Positions 34,007-41,981 of a stretch of 64,000 nt of DNA are shown here, one piece after another (within the stretch, counting starts at the first letter, position 1; each line of letters opens with the position of its first letter). The DNA is from Flavobacteriaceae bacterium UBA5544 (lineage in GTDB: Bacteria; Bacteroidota; Bacteroidia; Flavobacteriales; Flavobacteriaceae). Location: NCBI GenBank assembly GCA_002426755.1, contig DINI01000031.1, positions 1-64,000 on the forward strand. Reading direction: 5' to 3'. Made by a program: the position numbers and the translations under genes. The notes under the pieces are model-generated. The model was not told where the DNA came from, did no database searches, and was given only the letters and a program-made list of their open reading frames with translations.

Positions 34007-35335
34007 TTATCTCATGTTTTTCATTGCTTGCATCATCGCTTTTCCTTTGCCACCTTGCATCATTTTCATCATTTTGCTCATTTGGTCAAATTGTTTCAGC
34101 AATTGATTGACTTGTTGAACAGATGTTCCTGAACCTTTTCCGATACGTTGTTTTCTACTGGAATTGATGATGGATGGATTTGTCCTTTCGCCAGGTGTCA
34201 TGGAATGTATAATCGCTTCAATTCCTTTGAAAGCATCATCATCGATATCGACGTCTTTCATCATCTTGCCTGCTCCAGGAATCATTCCGATAAGGTCTTT
34301 CATGTTCCCCATCTTCTTGATTTGTTGGATTTGGCTCAAGAAATCATCAAATCCGAATTGATTTTTCGCTATTTTCTTCTGAAGTTTTCTCGCTTCTTCT
34401 TCGTCATATTGTTCCTGTGCACGTTCCACCAATGAGATAACGTCACCCATCCCAAGAATACGGTCCGCCATACGAGAAGGATAGAATACATCGATAGCTT
34501 CCATCTTTTCGCCAGTACCGATGAATTTGATTGGCTTGTTGACTACCGATTTAATAGAAATGGCAGCTCCACCACGTGTATCGCCATCAAGTTTCGTTAG
34601 GATGACACCATCAAAATTCAAGACATCATTGAAAGCTTTCGCCGTATTTACCGCATCTTGACCCGTCATGGAATCTACAACAAACAGGGTTTCTTGAGGT
34701 TGGATTGCTTTATGGATGTTTGAGATTTCAGTCATCATCGCTTCATCCACGGCCAAACGACCCGCAGTATCTATAATGACCACATTGTATCCATTGGCTT
34801 TTGCGTGGGCAATACCGGCTTTTGAAATGGCAACAGGGTCATTATTTCCTCTATCGCTAAAAACCTCAACTCCTATTTGGTCACCCACCACGTGCAATTG
34901 GTCAATTGCCGCAGGACGATAGACATCACACGCTACCAATAATGGTTTTTTGGATTTTTTTGTTTTAAGGTAATTGGCAAGCTTACCAGAAAAGGTCGTT
35001 TTACCAGAACCCTGTAAACCTGACATTAAAATAACACTTGGGTTGCCTGATAGATTGATTCCTTCGGCATCGCCACCCATCAATTCAGTCAACTCATCCT
35101 TAACGATTTTGACCATCAATTGACCTGGTTGCAAAGTGGTCAAAACGTTTTGACCAAGTGCCTTTTCCTTTACAGTCGTGGTAAAATCCTTTGCTATCTT
35201 AAAGTTGACATCGGCATCCAGCAATGCTCTTCTTACTTCTTTTAGAGTTTCTGCAACATTGACTTCCGTGATGCTTCCATGTCCTTTGAGGACGTGTAAC
35301 GCTTTATCTAACTTTTCGCTTAAATTATTAAACAT
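34007..35335 (-). CDS. ffh: Signal recognition particle protein Ffh (SRP54)
   Basis: GTPase that with the SRP RNA guides nascent inner-membrane proteins to FtsY and the Sec translocon. In 442 residues: N domain (about 1-90), G domain with GLQGSGKT (106-113), DTAGRL (near 190), TKLDGDTRGGA, and the methionine-rich M domain whose end is QMSKMMKMMQGGKGK. A -7 box lies 26 bp upstream. The SRP RNA gene was not seen in this window. The inverted-repeat unit begins 4 bases after its stop codon. Confidence 0.97.
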   Translation of the reverse strand: MFNNLSEKLDKALHVLKGHGSITEVNVAETLKEVRRALLDADVNFKIAKDFTTTVKEKALGQNVLTTLQPGQLMVKIVKDELTELMGGDAEGINLSGNPSVILMSGLQGSGKTTFSGKLANYLKTKKSKKPLLVACDVYRPAAIDQLHVVGDQIGVEVFSDRGNNDPVAISKAGIAHAKANGYNVVIIDTAGRLAVDEAMMTEISNIHKAIQPQETLFVVDSMTGQDAVNTAKAFNDVLNFDGVILTKLDGDTRGGAAISIKSVVNKPIKFIGTGEKMEAIDVFYPSRMADRILGMGDVISLVERAQEQYDEEEARKLQKKIAKNQFGFDDFLSQIQQIKKMGNMKDLIGMIPGAGKMMKDVDIDDDAFKGIEAIIHSMTPGERTNPSIINSSRKQRIGKGSGTSVQQVNQLLKQFDQMSKMMKMMQGGKGKAMMQAMKNMR

Positions 35336-35361
35336 AATCCTTCTTCAATTTTTAAGAAATG

Positions 35362-35369
35362 CAAATTTA
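35362..35369 (-). promoter_or_regulatory. Promoter -7 box of ffh
   Basis: TAAATTTG on the minus strand, 26 bases before the ffh ATG, matches TAnnTTTG. Confidence 0.55.
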
Positions 35370-35412
35370 AGGATTTGAAGTCTATTAATGAAGCCATAAT
35401 AAAATAATCCGT

Positions 35413-35443
35413 AAAAAAAGAGCTGCCAACAACAACAGCTCTT
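35413..35443 (-). terminator. Terminator of the 35481 lipoprotein gene
   Basis: 8-bp stem AAGAGCTG / CAGCTCTT with a 10-base loop, followed on the minus strand by seven T residues. Confidence 0.8.
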
Positions 35444-35480
35444 ATCTAACCAACTAAAACTAATATTTATTTTAAATGAA

Positions 35481-36860
35481 TTAATTACAAGTTCGTTCCA
35501 TGACCATAAGGTCGTTATTTTTAGATAGCTCCAATCGTTCTTCCGAACAACTAACCACTAGCCAATCACCATTCATAGCTTGTATGTTTGTCCCAGACAC
35601 ATTGGAAAAAGAGAGCATCACACCATCTGCAGACATTGATGTTAACCATCCTGCATCTATGGTTGTGGCATCATTAAAAATCACCACCACACCGGTATTT
35701 TCAAAATACAAATTATACGCTATCAGATCATTGCTTCCATTATAATTGACAACATTCCAATGACATTCGACAAGAAACGCGTCGACTTGCTCTTCTGAAC
35801 AAGCGTCGGTATTGCAGTCTTCAAGCATCAAACTGATTTCGTAAACTTCGCCATTGGTCATTCCTTCAAATTCAACTTTGACGTAAATGGTTTGAGGATT
35901 CGAAACATTCGTAAAACTTGAAGGATTTGCGATTTGGTTTGTTCCTGATTCAGCATCTGCCAATGTCATATAATATAATAAGTTATAAGATGGAGACGAT
36001 GTGCAATTAGCAAAAACCTGTGTCAAATCAAACGTTTCAATGCCATCATTCAATTCATCACATAAGGTTAGTTGTGCGTCAAACGAACCAAAACATTCAA
36101 ATGGATTCTCTTCATTGTCACAGTCCCTATTTAAAACCAAAATGTTATCTCCTTCTTTAAGTACCAATGTATCTTCTGAGCAATCCATGATGCTATATTC
36201 ACCATTGAAGTTCTCCAATCCATTAAAATTGATAAACACATGCACTTCACCTTCAATCATGGCAATGTCCCACGTACCGCTGTGAGGCAAATCCGATTCA
36301 TACATCGTGAACAATTCATTGCTGTCATAAAACTCGAATGTGGTAAAGGATGGCGTAAAACCATTAAGCGTCGGAATTTGGGAACATGACACTAAAAATG
36401 CACGTACAGTATCAAAATCACAACTTTCCACTTCACCACAATTATCAGCAGCTGCCATTAACGCAGTTTCAAGCTCTTGATTGTTGTTGATCTCCACAGT
36501 CGTTGCATTTTCATATACCAGAGTTACAGGAAAATCAAGACTTGCCAATACAACCCCATTTTCATTTTCTCCCAAACCTTGCAAGAAAGCGAACAAGGCG
36601 CCGTCACTTTGAATGGTTACTGTTTCAACCACCTGAAAATTTGCATTGTATAGTGTGAACGATATCGGATACTGAAAATCCACACATTCAAAATTATCAG
36701 TAGCGGAAATATCTTCCATCATATTTGCCAAATCAGAGTTTGGAAGAATGGTTTCAACTGCATTTTGAATGCTTGGGTCTAGTTGCTCATCATCACACGA
36801 AAAAGTTAAAAAGAGCGTAAAAAATGTAAAAATTAAAAGGTAGTTGGTTGAAAATTTCAT
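35481..36860 (-). CDS. Cysteine-rich secreted lipoprotein of unknown function
   Basis: About 459 residues. The start at 36860 was chosen because it gives a normal lipoprotein signal (MKFSTNYLL ... LTFSC); an upstream ATG at 36905 would add 15 polar residues. The mature part starts DDEQLDPS and contains repeated cysteine modules: NFECVDF, ESCDFDTVRAFLVSC, DACSEEQVDAFLVECHW and two WDIAMIEGEV / GDWLVVSCSEERLELSKNNDLMVM units. One stretch (SYNLLYYMTLADAESGTNQI ... QTIYVKVE) is the same CDxxxDG/YVRVE module found in the adhesin at 1-3728. It is divergent from the ECF sigma gene and may be controlled by it. Confidence 0.85.
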   Translation of the reverse strand: MKFSTNYLLIFTFFTLFLTFSCDDEQLDPSIQNAVETILPNSDLANMMEDISATDNFECVDFQYPISFTLYNANFQVVETVTIQSDGALFAFLQGLGENENGVVLASLDFPVTLVYENATTVEINNNQELETALMAAADNCGEVESCDFDTVRAFLVSCSQIPTLNGFTPSFTTFEFYDSNELFTMYESDLPHSGTWDIAMIEGEVHVFINFNGLENFNGEYSIMDCSEDTLVLKEGDNILVLNRDCDNEENPFECFGSFDAQLTLCDELNDGIETFDLTQVFANCTSSPSYNLLYYMTLADAESGTNQIANPSSFTNVSNPQTIYVKVEFEGMTNGEVYEISLMLEDCNTDACSEEQVDAFLVECHWNVVNYNGSNDLIAYNLYFENTGVVVIFNDATTIDAGWLTSMSADGVMLSFSNVSGTNIQAMNGDWLVVSCSEERLELSKNNDLMVMERTCN

Positions 36861-36958
36861 TGATAAAAGTTTTATGGAATTTTTAAATAAAACAGGTTTC
36901 TTCAAAAAACACCTACCTAAATTTTAATTTTTTATAAATTCACGTCGAATAAAAATTC

Positions 36959-37474
36959 ATGAAAAAACCTTTACAAGACCATATTTGCGAGGAGCGTCTT
37001 TTTACAGCTTTGTTTGAAAAGTATGCAAAAGATTTACATGATTTTTTGTTTTATAAATTTGGAAGCCACCTTAATCCAAAAGATAAAGTTCAGGAAGCAT
37101 TTGTGAAATTATGGGAAAATTGTGCCTCAATTCCACCAGATAAAGCCAAAAGTTTTTTGTTCACCACCGCCAATAATTTGATGCTGAACGAATACGCACA
37201 TCAAAAAGTGGTGCTGCGGCATCAACAAATGCAACCCAAAACACATACCAACGAATCGCCCGAATTCTTGCTTCAAGAAAAAGAATATGCACAAAAACTC
37301 GAAAACGCCATTTCTAATTTAACTGAAGCACAACGTGTTGCATTTTTGATGAATCGCGTTGAAGGAAAACGATTTAAGGAGATTGCAAAACTGTTGGATA
37401 TTTCCACAAAAGCTGTTGAAAAGCGAATTTACGGTGCGTTGAAGAAATTGAGAGATGATATTGAAGAATTATAA
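36959..37474 (+). CDS. ECF RNA polymerase sigma factor
   Basis: A 171-residue group 4 sigma-70 factor. Region 2 is about 12-80 (LFEKYAKDLHDFLFYKF, DKVQEAFVKLW) and region 4 is about 115-165 (LTEAQRVAFLMNRVEGKRFKEIAKLLDISTKAVEKR). The FecI-like form fits the FecR and TonB-receptor genes that follow. The stop codon is one base from the inverted-repeat unit 37476-37587, which lies between this gene and its presumed anti-sigma factor. Confidence 0.94.
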   Translation: MKKPLQDHICEERLFTALFEKYAKDLHDFLFYKFGSHLNPKDKVQEAFVKLWENCASIPPDKAKSFLFTTANNLMLNEYAHQKVVLRHQQMQPKTHTNESPEFLLQEKEYAQKLENAISNLTEAQRVAFLMNRVEGKRFKEIAKLLDISTKAVEKRIYGALKKLRDDIEEL

Positions 37475-37475
37475 A

Positions 37476-37587
37476 GTTTGCAGTCGCAGTCGCGGTCGCA
37501 GCTTATGCGAAGGTTAATTTTTTTTTTATAAAATGATAGAATAATTTGAAAGATTATAAACTGAAAACTGTGACTGCGACTGAAGAC
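37476..37587. mobile_element. 112-bp gene-less unit of the CAGTCG inverted-repeat family
   Basis: Left end GTTTGCAGTCGCAGTC (37476-37491), continued CGCGGTCGCAG; right end is the complement of GTCTTCAGTCGCAGTC (37572-37587). Both differ by one base from the 16-bp end of the 33531-34002 unit. The roughly 80-bp AT-rich middle has no gene, so it resembles a MITE or an internal-deletion derivative. It starts one base after the sigma-factor stop codon and splits the sigma/FecR pair. Confidence 0.75.
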
Positions 37588-37645
37588 TAAAAAAAAAGGT
37601 AGGAATTTTGAAACTCAAACTGTTATAGTAGTGTAACCCAGATTT

Positions 37646-38542
37646 ATGAACCGAGAGGATTTAATATACAAATGGTTAAACCATGAGCTTAATGCTGATG
37701 AACTTGTAGCTTTCAAAAAGCTTGAGGACTATCATTCATTGACCAAATTGAACAAAGCCACCATAGGTTTTAAATCCCCTGATTACAATACTTCCGAGGA
37801 ACTTCAAACGGTTTTGAAACGTATAGTCTCCAACAAATCCAAAAAGAAAACGTGGTTGCCGATTGCTGCCAGCATAGCCGCCATCTTTGTAGTGTGTTTT
37901 GGTTTTTACTATTATACAACAACTTTAGACACAACGTTTTCAACCTTGGCCTCTCAAAAACAAACCGTCACATTGCCCGATGGTTCAATTGCGGAATTAA
38001 ACGCCATGTCTGAATTAAGCTTTAATGAACATTCTTGGAACACCAATAGAAACCTTAAACTAGATGGTGAAGCTTTCTTTAAAGTGGTGAAAGGTTCAAA
38101 ATTTGAAGTAAAAACCAACACAGGAATTGTAACGGTTATTGGTACACAATTCAATGTAAAACAACGCAGCGGTTTTTTTGAAGTTATATGCTACGAAGGA
38201 TTGGTCAATGTTTCTTATAAGGCTTATGATGTAAACCTTCCGGCAGGAGACCGTTTTTTAATTAGAGATGGGAAATTAATTGCTACCGAAAAAGAAAACC
38301 AAAACCATCCATCTTGGATTGATAATTATAGTCAGTTTAAAAGCGCGCCTTATAGAGATGTTATTGCAGAATTTGAGCGTCAGTATGACTTAAAAATTGA
38401 ACTGAAGTCCATTGATGATTCTCAATTATTTACTGGAAGTTTTACCCATGATGATATTGAAACTGCCTTAAAATCCATAACTTTACCTTTACAACTAACG
38501 TATAGCAAAACAAACCGTACGATTATTTTAAAGCGTGAGTAA
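37646..38542 (+). CDS. FecR family anti-sigma factor
   Basis: A 298-residue single-pass inner-membrane protein. A short cytoplasmic part (MNREDLIYKWLNHELNADEL) binds the sigma factor; TM at about 71-91; the periplasmic FecR domain shows QTVTLPDGSIAELNA, LDGEAFFKV, FEVKTNTGIVTVIGTQFNV and the C-terminal DUF4974 part SQLFTGSFTHDDIETALKSI. It senses the loaded TonB receptor and frees or activates the ECF sigma factor. It is followed, with an 8-base overlap, by the receptor gene. Confidence 0.94.
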   Translation: MNREDLIYKWLNHELNADELVAFKKLEDYHSLTKLNKATIGFKSPDYNTSEELQTVLKRIVSNKSKKKTWLPIAASIAAIFVVCFGFYYYTTTLDTTFSTLASQKQTVTLPDGSIAELNAMSELSFNEHSWNTNRNLKLDGEAFFKVVKGSKFEVKTNTGIVTVIGTQFNVKQRSGFFEVICYEGLVNVSYKAYDVNLPAGDRFLIRDGKLIATEKENQNHPSWIDNYSQFKSAPYRDVIAEFERQYDLKIELKSIDDSQLFTGSFTHDDIETALKSITLPLQLTYSKTNRTIILKRE

Positions 38543-40853
38543 CGTTCGCAGTCCCTTATTCTTTTTTCTATTTTTTTTATTGAATGTGTTCATAGCATTT
38601 ACCCAAAACACATCCAAAGAAGCAAAACCACTTGCTGAAGTTTTAAAGGTTTTGGAAAGCAGGTATCAAATTCATTTCACTTATCTAGACCAAGCTATTG
38701 AAGGCAAGACAGCCACATTCCCTGAAGAAAACAAAACACTTTCTGAAGTGCTGGAAATTTTAAAAACTGAAACCAATCTAGACTTTATAGTTGTTGATGA
38801 ACATAGCATTGTCATTTCCATAAGAACCAATCCTTTTAGTGAATTCATCGTCCAAAAATTGGAAGAAGTGGTTATCAGTGATTATTTGACTAAAGGCATT
38901 TCCAAAAAAAGCGATGGTAAAATTACAATTGACACTGAAGAATTTGACATCTTACCTGGGTTGACAGAACCTGACATTCTTCAATCCATTCAAGCACTTC
39001 CCGGAATTTTGAGTGTTGATGAAACCGTTTCAAATATCAATGTACGAGGTGGCACTCATGATCAAAACCTGATTCTTTGGGATGGCATAAAGATGTATCA
39101 ATCTGGACATTTTTTTGGTTTGGTGTCTGCTTTCAATCCGTATCTTACAAAAAAGGTAAATGTCTCAAAGAACGGGACAAGTGTTAAATATGGTGATGGA
39201 GTATCCAGCGTCATCGATATGCAACAATCCAACGCGCTTAATCAAGATTTTAAAGCGGGCTTGGGCTTTAATCTATTGAGTGCTGGTGGTTTTGCAAAAA
39301 TCCCATTGTCACAAAAAACTGAAGTTCAAGTATCCGCAAGACGTTCTATTACAGATTTTATCTACACTCCCACTTACGACCAATATCTAAAACGTGTGTT
39401 TGAAGATTCTGATTTTAATAATACGCAGCAAAATTCCTCCGAAAGTGTTTCCAACAATGAACATTTCTATTTCTATGATGTTTCGACCAAATTCCTGTAT
39501 GACGCTACCGATTCTGACCAAATTCGATTCAATTTTGCATCGATCAACAACAATTTGAATTACGACGAAACTTCAACCATAAACGCCGTAAATCAAACCT
39601 CACAAAGCAATCTTCAACAGAAAAATTTGGTCACAGGTTTAGAGTACCTGAAATATTGGAATAGTAATTTGACCACTACAGCACAAGTGTATTTGTCCAA
39701 CTATGATTTGGATGCCAAGAACGTAAATCTGACAGACGATTTTAATCTTATCCAAGAAAACAAGGTGAAGGATTTTGGGTTGAAAATCAATGCCACAAAC
39801 CACATAGACAGCAATTTGAAACTTCATAGTGGATATCAGTTCAGCGAAGTGAGTGTCAGTAACTCGGAACTAATTAGCAATCCAGATTTTAATAATTTTA
39901 GCAAGCGCATTAATCGAACCCATTCTATTTACAGCGAAGCTGAATTTACTTCTGGCAACAAAAATACCTATGCGCGTCTCGGACTTCGTATTAATTATGT
40001 TGATAAGTTTGGTGAATTTTATACAGAACCTCGAGTTTCGGTCAGCCACAAATTCAATAATGAATTTCGATTGGAATTTCTGGCGGAATTTAAAAGTCAA
40101 ACCATTTCGCAAACCATCGATTTACAAGATGATTTTTTGGGAATAGAAAAACGTCGATGGATTCTTTCAGACAATCAAGACATTCCTATTATCGAAAGCA
40201 AACAGGCTTCGGTAGGTTTGCATTATAACAAAAACAAATTATTGCTCAGTGCTGAAGCTTTTGTAAAAGATGTAGCGGGAATTACCAGCAGAAGTCAAGG
40301 ATTTCAGAACCAATATCAATTTTCCAATGAAATTGGGAGCTATCAAACCAAAGGTATCGACGTGTTGGTCAATAAACAATTTGATGTTTTCAGTACTTGG
40401 TTGAGTTATTCATTTAGCACGAATGATTATAAATTCGACAACCTTAATAATGGTGATAAATTTCCAAATAACGTAGATGTTCGGCATACCGTTACTTTGG
40501 CTGGCACTTACAATTTGAATCCCATTAAAATGGCTTTGGGATTGAATTATCATTCGGGAAGACCTACGACAAAACCATTAGAAATACAATCTAGCGGTAC
40601 ACCTTTCATTGACTATGGCTCACCCAATAACGAAAGGGTTTCAGATTATTTACGAACAGATTTTTCCGCTATTTATCAGTTTCAGATGGGCAAAAGGTCA
40701 AAAGCAACCGTCGGTGCCTCACTTTGGAATATTTTTAATAGGAAAAACATTCTCAATACCTACTATATTTTAAATGAAGATGAATCCCTTTCAAAAATTG
40801 AAAACAAATCGTTGGGCATCACACCCAATGTAAGTTTTAGGATGTGGTTTTAA
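38535..40853 (+). CDS. TonB-dependent outer-membrane receptor with STN signalling domain
   Basis: 772 residues. The GTG at 38535 is the start, because it leads directly into the signal peptide (ending AFTQ) and overlaps fecR by 8 bases. An STN/secretin-type signalling domain lies at about 30-100 (LAEVLKVLESRYQIHFTYLD), followed by the plug (PDILQSIQALPGILSVDE, NVRGGTHDQNLILWDGI) and a beta-barrel that ends in SFRMWF. There is no carboxypeptidase-like domain and no SusD gene beside it, so it looks like a FecA-type transducer or small-ligand receptor rather than a SusC. The ligand cannot be told. Confidence 0.93.
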   Translation: MSNVRSPLFFFLFFLLNVFIAFTQNTSKEAKPLAEVLKVLESRYQIHFTYLDQAIEGKTATFPEENKTLSEVLEILKTETNLDFIVVDEHSIVISIRTNPFSEFIVQKLEEVVISDYLTKGISKKSDGKITIDTEEFDILPGLTEPDILQSIQALPGILSVDETVSNINVRGGTHDQNLILWDGIKMYQSGHFFGLVSAFNPYLTKKVNVSKNGTSVKYGDGVSSVIDMQQSNALNQDFKAGLGFNLLSAGGFAKIPLSQKTEVQVSARRSITDFIYTPTYDQYLKRVFEDSDFNNTQQNSSESVSNNEHFYFYDVSTKFLYDATDSDQIRFNFASINNNLNYDETSTINAVNQTSQSNLQQKNLVTGLEYLKYWNSNLTTTAQVYLSNYDLDAKNVNLTDDFNLIQENKVKDFGLKINATNHIDSNLKLHSGYQFSEVSVSNSELISNPDFNNFSKRINRTHSIYSEAEFTSGNKNTYARLGLRINYVDKFGEFYTEPRVSVSHKFNNEFRLEFLAEFKSQTISQTIDLQDDFLGIEKRRWILSDNQDIPIIESKQASVGLHYNKNKLLLSAEAFVKDVAGITSRSQGFQNQYQFSNEIGSYQTKGIDVLVNKQFDVFSTWLSYSFSTNDYKFDNLNNGDKFPNNVDVRHTVTLAGTYNLNPIKMALGLNYHSGRPTTKPLEIQSSGTPFIDYGSPNNERVSDYLRTDFSAIYQFQMGKRSKATVGASLWNIFNRKNILNTYYILNEDESLSKIENKSLGITPNVSFRMWF

Positions 40854-40904
40854 CTTGTTGTTGCAAGCAAATTTGATTAACTTCGTTAGCTAAATAGCTT
40901 CGTT

Positions 40905-41285
40905 ATGAAAATCCCAAGTGCGCATCAAACCGTCATGCCTTATTTGATTTTGAAAAATGCTTCAACGTTCATTGATTTCGCCGAAAAAGTTTTTGATGCA
41001 ACAATCACCCATAAAACTTACAGGGATAATTCGCAAACGATTTTGGCGCATTGCGAACTTCAAATTGGAGGTTCAACTATCATGTTTGCCGATCCCACTG
41101 AAAATTTTGAACCACAAACCGCCAACCTTTTTATCTATGTAGATAATGCTGATAAGCGATATAAGATGGCTCTTGATTATGGTGCGACCATTATTATGGA
41201 ATTGAGTGACCAAGACTATGGCAGAACCTGTGGCGTTACCGACCCTTTTGGAAATGTGTGGTGGATAACTTCCTTACCTGAATGA
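40905..41285 (+). CDS. VOC family protein (PhnB-like)
   Basis: A 126-residue protein similar to PhnB/YdcJ-type glyoxalase-fold proteins: VMPYLILKNASTFIDFAEKVFDA at the N-terminus, a central ILAHCELQIGGSTIMFADP, and the C-terminal GRTCGVTDPFGNVWWI. No reaction is assigned to this subfamily. Its stop overlaps the start of the next gene (ATGA), so the two are translated together and may share a thiol or small-molecule function. Confidence 0.88.
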   Translation: MKIPSAHQTVMPYLILKNASTFIDFAEKVFDATITHKTYRDNSQTILAHCELQIGGSTIMFADPTENFEPQTANLFIYVDNADKRYKMALDYGATIIMELSDQDYGRTCGVTDPFGNVWWITSLPE

Positions 41286-41833
41286 TTATGACCGAACAAG
41301 CACTTGAAAAATTAAAATATCCAAATGGTCAATTCATCAGACCAGAAGCAATAAAGGACTCAACAATCAATTCATGGATTTCGGATATTGAGAGTTTGCC
41401 AGCTTCAGTTGAGAGTTTGGTGAAAAACTTAAGCACTGCGGAATTGAACCTACCTTACAGACCAAATGGATGGAACATCAAACAAGTTGTACATCATTTG
41501 TCAGACAGCCATATGAATGCTTTTATAAGGTTTAAATTGGCTTTGACTGAAGATTCTCCTATCATAAAACCTTACATGGAAGACCGTTGGGCCAATTTAG
41601 AGGATGGTACAAAGGATGACATCAGTGATTCTTTAAATTTATTGAAGTCTCTTCATTCTAAATGGTTTAAATTACTGAAAACACTTACTAAAGAAGATTT
41701 AAAAGTAGCCTACATACATCCCGAACATGGAAGACGATTTCAATTAGATGAAGTCATCGGTTTATATGCTTGGCATAGCAATCACCACTTGGCACATATA
41801 AATCAAGCTTTGGAACATCAGGGGAAATTTTAG
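41282..41833 (+). CDS. DinB superfamily metal-dependent hydrolase, YfiT/bacillithiol-transferase type
   Basis: A 183-residue four-helix protein. Three histidines typical of the DinB/YfiT metal site are visible, in VVHHLSDSH and WHSNHHLAHI. LKYPNGQF and the helix RPNGWNIKQV match the YfiT branch, whose members include bacillithiol transferases. Start may be 41282 (ATGA overlap) or the ATG at 41288. A thiol-conjugating role is inferred from the family. Confidence 0.85.
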   Translation: MIMTEQALEKLKYPNGQFIRPEAIKDSTINSWISDIESLPASVESLVKNLSTAELNLPYRPNGWNIKQVVHHLSDSHMNAFIRFKLALTEDSPIIKPYMEDRWANLEDGTKDDISDSLNLLKSLHSKWFKLLKTLTKEDLKVAYIHPEHGRRFQLDEVIGLYAWHSNHHLAHINQALEHQGKF

Positions 41834-41925
41834 GAACTTGAATTTGTAAAAAAAAGTCGGGTTTTTATTGAGACCTGAAATAAAAGATTAAAATGATTTC
41901 ATACCATTTTAGATAATGTTCACAA

Positions 41926-41953
41926 AAAAAGACCATCTCTCGATGGTCTTTTT
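41926..41953. terminator. Bidirectional terminator
   Basis: 11-bp stem AAAAAGACCAT / ATGGTCTTTTT around CTCTCG, between the convergent YfiT-type and beta-helix genes. Confidence 0.88.
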
Positions 41954-41981
41954 CCAATTTAATTTGGGTCAAAATACGCTA

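Noticed and set aside
33521..34010. Target-site duplication around the inverted-repeat unit
   Set aside because: The flanks (TTTTTAA on the left, TACATTA on the right) do not give a convincing direct repeat.
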